DNA of 34,932 nucleotides from Mnemiopsis leidyi (GCA_000226015.1 JH156213.1:26319-61250), one strand, 5' to 3'; positions 1 to 12,007 are shown, counted from the first letter of the stretch. The notes: a model not told the origin generated them from the sequence alone. Numbers and translations: made by a program.

Positions 1-34
1 CCACACACACACACACACACACCACACACACACA

Positions 35-82
<48 letters not shown>
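1..82. repeat. CA dinucleotide microsatellite
   Basis: Nearly pure (CA)n with one CC and one TA interruption. It lies just inside the gene A intron that follows exon 4 (donor at 107-112 on the minus strand). Confidence 0.97.
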
Positions 83-87
<5 letters not shown>

Positions 88-112
88 ACACAAACAGTAC
101 ATCTGTACTCAC

Positions 113-1946
113 AGTATACGTCTAGTTGGATAGAATGTGACCAGAGTATAACTTCACCACCATCTTTAAGACTAATGGTAGCCGAGCATTGGTAGATATG
201 GTTAGCACCATTATCTATGTTGATTTCCATACCAGGGTTTTCGGTATACTGCACACTTTTCAACGTACACGTGGGACTGGGAGTATCTGTAGGTTCAGTT
301 TCACAGAGCTGAAATTGGTCGTGTCTGTAAGAGTATGTTGTTTTCGAAAAGCAAAAAGGTAGTGCTTTAATTTAGTATTTTTAACGATCAGAAATTTTAT
401 TCACATGCGATAAAATGAAATTGTCAATCGGCAAAAAATCTTGAAACGTTACCTCTCTTTTTGTGTCACTTAAAAAGATGGGCTGGGTGGAGGGAAGCTG
501 CCATGTCTTGTGAAACTTATAAGTTACAGAATCTACTGCCTCATTATCCAAGTCTTCTAGTTCACATCTGATAAAAGTTAACAATAACAATAACATTTTT
601 ATTGGAAAGCTATATGTTAAAAAGACACGAAAAAAGGGCCAAAAATCGCGAAAAAATAGAAATTTTCGCGATTTTGTCGGGGTAAAAGGCATTTTTATAG
701 CTGAAGTAAAAAGAACTTAATTGAATTCTACACCTTCGCATTTCACACAGATGCGGATAAGTAGGCAGATTTGACATTGCATGCTCTGTTGTGGCACCCA
801 TCACAATAACTAGCATTTGAAGTTGCTTTCGCTAATATAGTAATTAATTAGCTTATAGTAATTAATTAGCTAATAGTAATTAATTAGCTAATAGTAATTA
901 ATTAGCTATTAACAATTCGCTGCACTAATTTGCACAACTCCTCATTTATCCTTCACACAGTCGCACATGATTTCTCGGGAACGGGAGGCTGCAATGAAGC
1001 ACAGATCCTAAGAAAAACTTCATTTGCGAGATTTAGGCACACTTTTTATATGCCGGCGAGCAACCGGTCCGATTTAAACGTCCTATGTTGTTCACAGAAA
1101 CCGATTGCGCTACTTGTTGTAATAGCACATATACTTATCAGTTGGTTCTTTACTTCTTTATGATTATTGACCAAGAACCTCTTGCCAATATGCACGCCAA
1201 ATGACAACAGACAAGGAAATCATTACGAAAATATTGTTGCCTCATGATCATCGTGATAAAACATAAGAATCTCATTTATGGAAACAGTTACAACTTGCCC
1301 TTCGCAATTTAATATCAATTCCACACTCGTTCACTCTATGGACTAAATCTGTCAAACTTACGTGACATTTCTTTGATAAATTTCCGACGCAACACGCAAG
1401 TTTCCCAGTTTCAGTGAACTTACTTTAACTCTACGTCTGAATCCTTCTTGGCAACATAACGGAAACCCCTATGTAGCTTTTTTGTTGTGTCTCCTTCAAC
1501 CGCGGAAAGGGAGAGACGAAAGTCAGGACAGTTACAAACCTCTACCGAGAGAGCTGGTATAAGTACGTTCCTGAAATAATAGCGAAATATCATTAAACAT
1601 GGTGTGGTTTAGTCTGAATTGAAAATTGATTGAAAGTAAATTTTCTTTTCCGTTAATTATTAAGTTATTGAGTTCGTGATGCATTGAATACCGATACAAA
1701 GGGACTATTAAACGCGATTGAATGAGAAATCAATAGCAAGAAATCAGTACAGGTCAATTAGTGTGCTCTTAAATGTGCAGTCCCTCCTTCGTAAACTGAC
1801 TAGTAGCCACTGAACATGGCCGACTGTGAACAACATAGGACATCATTTCAACCTTCATCTTCAACTTGCATGGACTACTCCTGATGGTTCACTTACCATG
1901 ATATATATAGAGTAAACAAAATGTGCCAAAGCTGGAAGGAAACCAT
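113..1946 (-). CDS. Gene A: Ig-superfamily secreted/receptor-like protein, N-terminal part
   Basis: Partial gene on the minus strand. Exons read from the 5' end: 1946-1897 (signal peptide, starts MVSFQLW, hydrophobic core HILFTLYIS), 1570-1424, 567-453 and 308-113; phases 2, 2, 0 and 1 join without a stop (169 codons plus 1 nt). All four donors are GTAAG, GTAAC or GTGAG type and all acceptors end in CAG. The mature N-terminus carries VCNCPDF and LSLSA, then SDVELKCE (Ig B-strand Cys), VTYKFHKTW, and the F-strand motif IYQCSATISLKDGG ending SIQLDVY. These match gene C motif for motif, and exon 4 has the same length (196 nt) in both. The rest (Ig2 onward) lies left of the window. Orientation is opposite to genes B and C. 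Seen: exons and similarity. Inferred: Ig fold and extracellular location. I am confident it is a real paralogue. Confidence 0.82.
838..909. repeat. 18-bp tandem repeat, four copies
   Basis: Four consecutive copies of TAGTAATTAATTAGCTAA with one substitution in the first, exactly 18 bp apart. It sits in the gene A intron between exons 2 and 3. Confidence 0.95.
1051..1095 (+). mobile_element. Half copy of the GTGAACAACATAGGAC MITE
   Basis: TGCCGGCG, then ATTTAAACGTCCTATGTTG and TTCAC, match the right half of the 105-bp element at 29995-30099 with a few changes in the middle. The left arm is absent. It is in the intron between exons 2 and 3 of gene A. Confidence 0.7.
1826..1841 (+). repeat. Isolated MITE terminus, 16 bp
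   Basis: GTGAACAACATAGGAC is identical to the left end of the 29995 element and is the inverse of 1080-1095. The two face each other across gene A exon 2. Confidence 0.6.
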
Positions 1947-4507
1947 TTTGTAGGGTTGAGGAGAGTTGAAATGAGGAGATTTAAAACCCGGACTTCTTTA
2001 CATAATGTGCCTTGTCCTACCTAAAGTGTGATAATTGTTAAGTTTCACATTCATTCCTGTTGAATTTTCCACCATTCAAAATTTCTTGACTATTTGTGCA
2101 TTTTCTTGGTCAGTGAAACACTGAAACCGAGAGGGTAAAATATTTGCGAATTTTGTTTCAATATGTGCATAATTAATTTATTAGCGTGAGGGTGAAACTG
2201 ATAACGGAAAAAAGGAGACAATTATTATTATATTCCAATCATACTTTTCTTTAACGGGATAGACAATATGATTGATAGCTAGAATGGTCCATCCTGTTCG
2301 TAGGAGCGACTTGCCAACGGTCGCTGACAATTGGAATCAAACGGTGCAAAATTGTCAATCAAGAGCAAATAGTGAGACTTTTTATTGAAGATAAGATTGC
2401 ATTATTGCAACATATGCTAGAGGGCTACTGCAAAACACTTTGGTTCCATGATGTTATAAAATTCCAGGTATTATTAATTCCAAAGCCACTTTGAATTAAC
2501 TTTGTGGAAGAAGTGAGAAAAAGGGCCAAAAAATATAAATGTTTTGCTCTATTTGTACATGAAGCGACAAACGAGCCAATTTCTTAAACTCTTAAATTTG
2601 ACGGTGGTTTTCATGGATATATTACTTTAAGAGGACTCGATAAATATATCTTAATTCTAACTTACCGACCTTACGATACTGTACTAAAGGAAATTTATTG
2701 ATTCTTAGTGTCTTGACAGGTTTCTGGTTTGGGAATATTGTACAGTTTATCTAGGTCTTGCATTCAGCTTGCGCTACGAAGCGTTCAGTCTCCAATACGT
2801 CAGATTCTAATAGAGACCTAATGAAGTGTGGTTTATTAGATAAACCTATTCGCACAAATGTATAAAGTACCTCAAGCCTTGTTATCACCTCCAACTCTGA
2901 AAGAATAGGTATTTAATTGTTGTAGTGCATTGGCTCCCCCAGCACTTTTAGGCGCATGGCAGCGTTAAACTTTTTATTACTGTAAAGCTGTACGACATCC
3001 TTAGCAACCTAGCTTTGTTATATCGATTTTACGTGCTTGATCAGTTCAATTTTCGCAGGGAATTGCTTAAGTCATACCAAAATTATTCCACTAACTCGGT
3101 AATAAGCGGTCTATGATCGGAAATCACGGACAATACAATTCTCAGGCATCTATTATCGCCGCATCTAATTGCAATCGTCATCGCGCACTGCACACTTAAT
3201 GTACTGGTTTAAGCTACTTTTTAATTTTTGTGCGCTTTTATCATTTATGTTCGGGAATTAATAACCATATTAAGTGCGACTTTCCACTGAGAAACAATTA
3301 AAAGCCACAACTCTCTAACTTAGCATGCGCACGGATGTTGCTATGGAAATTGAAGTGTATAATTAACAATTCTTAGAGGATCACATGGGATCACATGGGT
3401 GATGAATTATCTAATTGAGGATAAGGTGAAGAGATAATCAACCAGCGGTTGTAAATTATATAGCAAGTTTCGCATAGACAGGTTAGGCTTGGTCTGTGTA
3501 CTTTAAAGTTAATTCAGTCTTAGATTTGTTGGATAACTTTGCGAAACTCTTGCGATTTATTGTTTAATAACAACAATTTCATCTCATCTGATTTCTGGTA
3601 ACAGTAGTTCATATACATATCAAGTGACTCACTCTGCGTGTCGACATGAAGTCAAACTGCTGATCGGGCAAAAACAATCGCAAAAGTTCATGTGATAATT
3701 ATATTAGTTTTGGTCGTCATGACGAAGATTTTTCGTTATTAGATTCAAGTTGACCGGTTTCATAATGGAGTATACAATAAAAAAAGGCCAAGAAATAAGA
3801 AACTATTCTTGAGTTTATATCATTTAAAAAGCTCAAAGCAAATAATAGAAGGCCAAGGCAAAAACGAAAAATGCAAAAATCAATCTCTGACCGACCATTG
3901 AGTCTTTCTAGTTTTATGGTATAATCATGAAAGTTGAAACGATAAAAGCATGACAAAACATTTCTGGTTACATTAGACTACATTCGAACCATAGTTTCAC
4001 GTGAGATTAATTTAAGTAATATTCTGATTACTCTCATGTTCTTTCACTTACGCCGTCTTTGATCAGATCCATTAGCGACTTCAAAGATATTTTGACTGAT
4101 TTAATCTCGGGTCACTCGGGTCAGACCTATCAAAGATTCAGATTTTTAGCCTAAAGCAATTTACATCATGGCAGAGCAGATCACTCAATTTGAAAATATC
4201 CTTAAAATACTTGCACCGGAATTTATTTCAGTTTATGTAAGACTGTTGGAGTGTAAGAAATCTGAAGCATTCAGATTTACAATTCATTCCGCTACGTTAT
4301 CTAAAAGAAAACTCCAGAACTGGAGCCCATACTTAAGTTCAACCTAATGAACACACAATTAATTCTCCAATTACGACCATCAGCTCACTGGCATCAAATT
4401 TCACGTAAATTTCCTCTCAATGGGAATTTCTAATTCAATCTCTAATGACTTATGCGCAAGAAGTCGACAAATAAGATAGCGCGGTGAGATTATAAGACCT
4501 TGTCTAC
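1947..4507. other. Gene-free stretch upstream of gene A
   Basis: AT-rich with no exon I can support on either strand. It would hold the gene A promoter; I see no convincing TATA box. A 12-bp duplication (ATCACATGGG) lies near 3382-3400. Confidence 0.45.
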
Positions 4508-4678
4508 TTAAGCACATTGTTCAGCCAGAGCGATCAGGGTTAACCGACTTAACCAGGCTGGCTGACTGTCCAATAAAGCAATTGCAGTGCTGGATGCAAT
4601 GAGACAGGCACTGAGTAGGCCTCCGAAGATTGTGCCAAACACGAATGCTTGAATTTGACGCAGATCGCTCCCCATCAT
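4508..4678 (-). CDS. Small membrane protein ORF or terminal membrane exon
   Basis: A 56-codon open frame from tandem ATGs to TAA. The protein has a charged start (MMGSDLRQIQ), a strong hydrophobic helix at about residues 11-34 (AFVFGTIFGGLLSACL and STAIALL) and a short tail ending LAEQCA. Base composition is clearly richer in GC than the flanks, as for real exons in this window. The frame stays open about 33 nt upstream of the ATGs, so this could also be a last exon entered at an AG near 4708. I do not recognise the family. It lies on the same strand as the orphan exons near 6.0 and 12.4 kb; a shared gene is only a guess. Confidence 0.4.
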   Translation of the reverse strand: MMGSDLRQIQAFVFGTIFGGLLSACLIASSTAIALLDSQPAWLSRLTLIALAEQCA

Positions 4679-4740
4679 TATGATTGGGATATTTAGATTT
4701 GCTGCCTTTATTTATAAGGCTTGTGGAGGTTTGAGTCTTT

Positions 4741-4868
4741 TTCCTTTATTCCTACTTTATTCCTACTTTATTCCTACTATATTTCTACTTTATTTCTACT
4801 TTATTTCTACTTTATTTCTACTTTATTTCTACTTTATTCCTACTTTATTTCTACTTTATTCCTACTAT
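4741..4868. repeat. 11-bp tandem repeat, about 11 copies
   Basis: Units of CTTTATTYCTA follow one another with Y either C or T. Because 11 is not a multiple of 3, the array yields Phe/Leu/Tyr-rich reading frames that look hydrophobic but are artefacts. Confidence 0.95.
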
Positions 4869-5986
4869 ATACATATCAAAACCTGGGTTTTTGGCAAAAC
4901 TAATACCAGCACCTGGTGTAAAGAAAAGGGTTTTTTGTAATTTTTATACAAATAATTTTAGTGAACATAATCCACGTAACTACACTAGCAGTCCTTTTTC
5001 TCATAAAAAATACCAGCAACACTTTGTTCATTATAATTCATTATTCAAACAGGCCGTCTCACTTGACAAGTGCGTTGATGGTATATTTCAATTACGCTAT
5101 TTATCTATCTGCAGTATAAACGGTGATTACCGATGACACGGACAATTGACTTCTGTAACACGTGGGCCACTAAATAAGTACCAGTAGGTCACAATTGTTT
5201 AGTTCGCGAGTTTGATTTACTGAAGCCGTATAATCGTTTAGTCAGGTTTGGAATTAGAGCAACAAAGCGGTTAGCTCAAAGGCTTAATTTTCATTGCTGT
5301 CAAATTCACCGAGCTGGGTCAATGTGATCTTCTATGAAGTTGTTTCCTTACTCATTATGATATCAAAAATATTGCGATTCTACTTAAGAAAGAGTTTATC
5401 AGCTGAAAAGAAGCTCGATAGTTACGGGGAATTCACACCCTGCAGTGACTCCACAGCAGGATAGTAATAAAGCAGGACTATACAAATACTACGTGATGAG
5501 TTGTGTTTAGTATCGTCTAGTCCAAACTATCCTCGTCAAATAGGTTTCTAGATCGCCTTTGTTTTTTTTTGCAACACCCGCTGTAGTTTTAGTCTAATTT
5601 AGTGCAAACCTCAACATCTTAAATGGGTATAATTATGTCCAAATTTGTAGTTTGTTAAGAAAGTAGATGAATTAAATGTGCAAAAATTATATGCAATATA
5701 AGTTCAATACGAGTATGACAGTTTAAAGGCGCCAAAAAAGTCAAGACTATTTAAAGCGCCTTAACATAGTGAACATTCATAGAGCACCTTATCTTTTGCG
5801 AAGAATGCTAGAAAAACTCCATTGTTTTAACGGCTGAAGCTACATAGAAATTGCTCGATTAATAAACCTAAGAACTTGTATCTACAAAACTGTGTATAAT
5901 GCAGCAGTGTGACAACACTTACAAAATAGTTGTGCTGCATGACATGAGATGATGATACATGCATGAGTATTCTGTAAGTGCCTCAC

Positions 5987-6087
5987 CTCCATTCAGCCGA
6001 GCAGTGGGTACACTGTACACGCTGAGGAAGAGTCAAGATAACGGTGTGAGGAGCTGTTTTATTCACATCAGACAGGCTGCAGCTCAT
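5987..6087 (-). CDS. Orphan exon resembling AA15 LPMO (chitin-binding type-4) core
   Basis: Minus-strand open segment ending in a good GTGAGG donor in phase 2. It encodes MSCSLSDV, then HTVILTLPQRVQCTHCSAEW. The pattern LP-x-x-[LV]-x-C-x-x-C-x-x-x-W has the same spacing as the LPxxLTCxxCVLQW motif that I know from animal AA15 lytic polysaccharide monooxygenases. The 5' boundary is uncertain: the frame opens a few codons before the ATG at 6085-6087, and an acceptor may be the GCAG just inside it. I looked for the expected GNSWG and CADI exons downstream and an N-terminal exon upstream and found none, so this may be a decayed fragment or part of a gene with long introns. Confidence 0.35.
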
Positions 6088-9000
6088 GCCCCTTAGACTC
6101 AAACATCATAGTGAGTAGTGGGGGCAGTTCAATGTACATGAGTAAATGAGGAGGTTGGTAGTAAGCAAGGCTTTGTCGAATTATCCTTTCATAGACAGCT
6201 TTATATCATCCTTTCGTGCATTCATAAGAGTCTTAGTATCATTATTTGCCAAGAATAGGTAACTCATCCTACATATATTCTCTAAAACATCAAGTTCCAA
6301 AGAGTCTGTCCACAGTAAAAATGCTGCTAAACTTTGTAAATATTATATCATACTGTTGTACTTATTTATCATATACTTAATGCTTATTTATGACTATCTG
6401 CTAACAGTATAACAAATCTATTCAACTGTTCTATTAGATCTTCGTCTAGTAAAATGTGATACGATACGAATGTTAGATTGATATGAGTGTAGCAGCATAC
6501 TTTGCTTTAATACGCTTTAATAATACGCTTTAAGTTCAACCTCGGCTATGCTTACTTGGAATTGTTGCAGCCCTTAAGAAGTTATATAATTGCGCTTAAA
6601 TAATTGGAATCCAGTAGTTTGATAAGCTTTTTCGCGGATTATCTTCTAAACGAAAGTTGCTACAGAGGCATCATGGCCATTTAATCGGCAGCAAAATCCC
6701 TGTTATCTTAATCGCAAGTCGCGACTATCTTGTCTCATAACTTTATGGTAAATGAATAACATATGCGAATTGACTGCCATTAATATTTCTTCAGACTGAG
6801 GAGAAACATTTGTAAATAAATCAATATATCATGTTTCCATTCCTTGAATGCAATTTCAGGACATATTATAGTCGTATTTTAACGTTTAACGTCAGCAGAT
6901 CCGGCCGTTATATGATGCATTACAAGAGATTATTAGCTATAATTATACTTTCTCCAAACGTACAAATTTCCGGAGATCCAATCTGCTGAGCGAATCCAGC
7001 GACTATTGCAGAGTGGGAAATTAAAAATGGACCCTATATCTAATTGTTTGCTCTCCTTTGGTACCAAGCTTTCAGCATGTTCATGAGAACAGACTATTAA
7101 AATGAGACAAATATGACTGATCTTGACCAGTATATGCATTCCGTACGGTCATAGACAAGCATCTCAAATTTGTCTGTATCAATATCACCCTAATAAATGA
7201 TCGTTTATCATATAACTGTGCGAATATTCGCACTTGCTCATAGTTTTCACACCGGAACCTTCTTTGCAAGAGGTTGACGTAAAGAATAAAGATGCACGTG
7301 TGTGCAGCGGTGCTTGGTCCACAACACAATATGTACATGTGTAGATGGCGGCTGGAGCACGTGCACGTGCTAGCCGGAACTCAACGACATAACGAAGATC
7401 AGCTTATCTGAAGGCTGTAGAGCATGCAGAGATCCTTGGGCTCGCTGCTATGCGACATAACTGTTCCACACACAGTGTAAAAATGTTTCCAACACACTTG
7501 TTTGCCGCACTATTTTCGTTAATGTGGTAATGGCTTTGCTAGAGCTCTTAGGCCAGCACCAGTGGGTAATGGCGAAGATACATTACGTGCTGAATAGAGA
7601 GCCGCTATAGAGCCTCACTTAAGTCACTTGCGTCTGCACTTTATGTTGTTTGATGTACGAAATAAATCACTTAGACTCTTGAAGTACACTAGTAGAGGAG
7701 TTATTTGAAGCGTTCTGATTCATTTAACATTTAACAATAACATTTCGGATTTTCTAGATTTTCCCTTAATCTTTTCACTAGGTTGGTCTTTTGTAGCTTT
7801 CTTTAGCAATGTTTAGACTAAACCTGACTTCCTTATAAAACGTGTAGCATGTCAATTGTCATTAACAATAGGCCCTGAACAACAGCGAAGGAGGAAAATA
7901 AAGCACTACTTCACCATTGCATTAGTCATACTTTTAGTTCTTGTGCAGCTACAATGGACCGTGCCTTCACAGTTTTTGCAACAAATGCCCCACTCTAGTT
8001 CTTTTCATTTTTGTAAGTGATTTCATTTCATGGATGCAGGATGAAAACAATTTATAACTGATCAATTAGTCTGTCGAGTACCTTTGTTACAATCTAATTG
8101 TGGCTAGGCAGCTGGCAGCAGCTGCACAAGCGTAAGGCCGAGTGCCCGAGTATCTAATCTTCATACAATAATGAGAATGCCTCTTTAGCAGCCTAATGTT
8201 TGTTGCTTCATCGCAAGAGCGACAGTGACTTCATTACCAAATTTAATTTTGATACCTTGAGTTTCTTATCTCAGTGTCGCACGTTAAACTATGCAAATGT
8301 TTGCTCCTAGCTGGTCGCAGTCACCCTAACTGCATCTCGTCTATTTCTACGTCTGGTTGGTTATTCTCGCGTTTATAATCTTGCACAAGGTGGTTCGTGA
8401 TGATTCGTTATTGACATCACAAGAAATTCCGGTTTGCTGGGTAGTTAGTGGTAACTATTTCCCTCGAAAACTGTCTGTGACTGTCTCTGAAAGAGACGAA
8501 AGATCGCTAGATTAATGTCCAATTCACTCTATATGTACGCCTACACTTTGTCAACTATAATTCTGCAGAGAGCAGTGGGGACATAAGTAACAGTCCAACC
8601 AGGGAGGGATCATGGGACCCTTCCTTCGCATTTGCATAACTACCTTTGACCTTGTTATTATAATTGATCTTACCACCCTCTGACTCTCTGAGCCACCTGC
8701 TTTTGTGGAGTTAGGACGAGAGGTGAAGTGAATCATGAACAAGACCTGTCATCCTAGTGCCCCAGTCCTGTATCCTCTGGTAAGATAATGGATTTCTGCA
8801 AGCCTTGAGTCGAACCTGCGGATATGAATCTAGCTCACACAATAGCTGATGGCTCTCGGCAAATGCTATACAATCATACACGCGTACCCTTTGGTGCAGG
8901 CAACTATCTAACTATAATCGCCCTGTTAATGTGCAGGGGGCGTTTGTATAGGTTAGGGTCGGTAGGCTCTGTGTACAACTGCTAGGTGGGTACCAGTGCC

Positions 9001-9933
9001 TTCTTTAACGTGTTTATCTACCTTCTTTCATGGGCATGTAATAATTTACGAAAGAAAACTAAGTTGGCTGTTTTCAGCGGAAGATCCTTTTAGAAGAAAG
9101 ATCCTTTTTAGAAGGCCACAAGCTTTGTCATTAATGGCCAGAGCAAAATGTTTTCTGTTAGCTTTCGTTGGTTTAGTTTGATGGCCGTAATGACATGATG
9201 ATCATACCTGCTAGACGCTAGTGCTCATCTTGAGTCATAGGATAAATATCCCGAAACTGATTCTCTTGGCCATCATGCACATGCATAAGCATGTTCTATT
9301 GTCCTTGGCTAGTGCTAATGTCCTGTATTTTGAGGGCTAGATTATTTTGAAATGTGTGATACTGATTACTGTGATGGATAAGTTGTAACTGATACTAACC
9401 CGGCACTCTAATTTTGCATTTACAAAACAAGACATTATAACTATTGACTCTGATGGTCGATATGGGTTATGGTCCCATGAATAATGCTTTCATCTCATAT
9501 CAATAACTAACTTATTCATGACCTGATCAAGGGGCACCAGAATGAGCCGCTTCATTATCTCTATTTCAGGACATGAGTCCTTAGGTTATGTGAGTGTGCA
9601 GAGGGAGGATCAGGCAGCAACAGGATTTAAGGATTAGCTGCATCATTTGCAATACGTTATTGCATGATAGCATAATTTTCATCGTCCTTCATGTGGCTTC
9701 CGATCTATTTTATGTTTGTTCTTGCTGATTTGATGAAGTCTGGGGCTTTGACCATCAGGACTGATCGGTGTGTGCCAAATAAGCCCACTCTGTTTGCAAT
9801 ACCCTGCCGCTAATTTTAACAACTGAATTCTCTTGTCATACAGTATCGTGTTATTACTCTTTCAGTGTACAATCGAGTCATCTCTAACGTGCAGTTCAGA
9901 ACTGCACGCATTACATTTCGCAGTTTATTCATA
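6088..9933. other. Stretch without firm genes
   Basis: Open frames here are short and most look like chance. Points of note are the AGCACGTGCACGTGCT palindrome at 7356-7371 and a possible terminal exon near 9571 after TCTCTATTTCAG, reading HESLGYVSVQRED and ATGFKD to a TAG. A signal-like MARAKCFLLAFVGLV at about 9135-9179 stops at once with no donor. Confidence 0.4.
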
Positions 9934-11053
9934 AGAGAACGGTATTCGTGGGGAAGTGTCTCAAATTTGTTTTGATTTATGAAGAGTCTCTAATTTGTTT
10001 TGATTTAAGGAGGAGTCTCAAATTTGTTTCAATTTTAGACACCCCCTCTTAAAATAGCTTGCATGGTACGTACAACGTTTTTGAGACACCTCGATCTATC
10101 AATTATTGTTTTGCTTTAGTTTGTGGTGCCTTCTGATTTTTCTGTTATTAAGTGTAAGGTTTTGGTTTTATGAGGAAAATTTTCGCTTTCTTCTATTTTT
10201 ATCAAAAAGAAAAACGACTTCAGTTGTCAACATATATATATTAAGCTGCTTGCAGATAGTCTGGCTTTGTTCGTAAAGCCTAAGGAATGTAGCTAGTGGG
10301 GCAATCTCAATATATCACAAGTAACATCTACTTATCTACTCAAGAGTATTGTTCGTAAAGCCAAGGAAAAGATACCAGTGCCAATCGAACAACTTCGTCG
10401 AGCTAGTGAGCAGTTATCAGCCAGAATAAACCTATGACCTACTCAAAAACCCTGTTGGTAAAGTCTAAAGTCGGAATATCGAGTGCAAGATTTTAAAATT
10501 TTTGAAATTTAAAAACGATTCAAGATTTGTGTTTGGTAACATAGTTTGTGATTTATCAGCAAATCTTAGTTAGTGTTTTATCAAAAACTAGTCCAAAAAA
10601 ATATATATTTTGATCACGTTATTCAGCTTTCAAAACTATGATCTGTTTTCTACTTTAATAACATTTTAGTATACAGCATGGTCAAGCATATCCTGCTCAA
10701 TGGCTTCCTTATAACTTTATAAGGAAGCCTCTGTTGGCTACAGAAGCATGATTAATTGATTCTACTCAAAATTTTTGATCGACATGGTACATAGTACATA
10801 CCAAACAAGCTAATTTAGCAAGTAGGTGTCTCAAATCAAAACAAATGTGAGACACCTCCTCGAATCAAAACAATTTAGAGACACCTCCAATAACCAATTG
10901 CTTTATTGACGAGATTATATCCGTCTAACGTTCTAACGAAACGATCGTTCAGCTTTAGCTGCGTGAGTCGGGTATCACCGCGATAAATTGCTTTACCGTT
11001 TAATTATCGTGTCAAAACAAATTTGAGACACTTCCCCAAAAATACCGTTCTCT
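9934..11053. mobile_element. 1.1 kb element with 42-bp terminal inverted repeats
   Basis: The first 42 bp (starting AGAGAACGGTATTC) and the last 42 bp are inverted copies with two mismatches. Both outer flanks read ATA, so a TA-type or 3-bp target duplication is possible. Inside the left end lie three spaced copies of GTCTCAAATTTGTTTTGA-like sequence, and inverted copies lie near 10826-10880, giving multiple subterminal repeats. No transposase ORF is visible, so it is a non-autonomous DNA transposon. Confidence 0.7.
10702..10729. repeat. Perfect 13-bp inverted repeat
   Basis: GGCTTCCTTATAA, two bases (CT), then its exact complement. The arm sequence recurs as GCTTCCTTATAGC in the repeat modules at 11066, 11210 and 11575, so it looks like two modules joined head to head. 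Confidence 0.8.
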
Positions 11054-11061
11054 ATAGAGAA

Positions 11062-11305
11062 GCTGATCTACAATTTTTGCGTAGAATCGTTTGGTCATGG
11101 TTCTGGAGCCCACAGAAGCTTCCTTATAGCCAATTTACCAACCTAAAATGTCTTAGATAAAGTAAATTTGGGACGCTGGGCCGTTAGACAGGACAAATTC
11201 TTGACTATGCTGTTCTAAAATTTGGCGTAGAATCGTTTGGTCATGATTCTGGAGCCAACAGAGGCCTCCTTATAGCAAATTTACCATCCTAAAATGCCAA
11301 AGGTT
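11062..11305. repeat. Two direct copies of a ~90-bp module
   Basis: About 11066-11155 and 11210-11300 share GCGTAGAATCGTTTGGTCAT, TCTGGAGCC, CCTTATAGC and AATTTACCA blocks in the same order. They follow directly on the 1.1 kb element and are separated by about 55 bp. Confidence 0.75.
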
Positions 11306-11565
11306 CCTAAGACAGTGTTCCTTCGACATTAGTGGTTACTGAATCTCTCTGTTTTTCCGGCGGCTAGACCGTCATGTTCGCGAAATTTTCGAACAGTAAG
11401 TTAATCAACAGTAAGTTCAAAGAACATATGAAATCATAATACACGTCCCGTGTCTAGAAATTTGTACCAGTAAAAAATGTTAATGTGAGCCTCTACGCAA
11501 AATTCTAGATCAGCATAATCAAGTATATCCGGTCAACGGCCCGGGTACCAAATTTACAGAACCTA

Positions 11566-11680
11566 AGACGTTTTAGGTTGGCCAATTTGCTATAAGGAAG
11601 CCTCTGTGGCTCCCGAACCATAATAAAACGATTCTACGCAAAAATTTGGGTCTACATGGTCAAGTAAATCCCGACAGGTA
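11566..11680 (-). repeat. Inverted copy of the ~90-bp module
   Basis: The complement of the module at 11066 and 11210: GCCAATTTGCTATAAGGAAG, CCTCTGTGGCTCC and CGATTCTACGCAAAAAT appear in reversed order. A weaker inverted copy lies at about 10722-10790. Confidence 0.7.
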
Positions 11681-12007
11681 CAAGAACATACCGACTAACT
11701 TAACTTTCTGGAAGAAGTTGCAATTACCGGACAGAAGGAAGTGTTTCTGGGTTCTGAAACATATCTATTTCGATTCAGCGGCCAATTTTAGGCCAAACGG
11801 TTAAGGCAAATTTTAGACCTTTTTCGGATCTTTCGTTCAGAAAAAATAAAAATTTCGTTTTAGGGTGTGCGTAGGAACTAATCAACGTGTATGTACTGTG
11901 AACTGGTCCAAAGTCCAGTTGCCATCTTATCATTTATGTCAAATAACCGTGTTTAGTCATTTACTACTGACTACTAATTACCCTAATTTACGTGTAAAAT
12001 TACACTT

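Noticed and set aside
4680..4940. Hydrophobic 86-aa plus-strand frame and its overlapping neighbour
   Set aside because: Both are translations of the 11-bp CTTTATTYCTA satellite; the Phe/Leu/Tyr repeats follow from the DNA repeat.
7341..7380. VDGGWSTCTC reading, like a thrombospondin type-1 repeat
   Set aside because: A stop follows at once and no further TSR residues or splice donor are present.
8551..8742. 63-aa minus-strand frame with PPWLDCYLCPHC
   Set aside because: No supported splice context, no partner exons and no recognisable domain; probably chance or an old repeat.
8795..8830. Possible tRNA or tRNA-derived SINE (AGGTTCGACTC on the minus strand resembles a B box)
   Set aside because: No matching A box at the right distance and no cloverleaf could be drawn.
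9135..9182. Signal-peptide-like MARAKCFLLAFVGLV
   Set aside because: A TGA follows immediately and there is no GT donor with a usable consensus before it.
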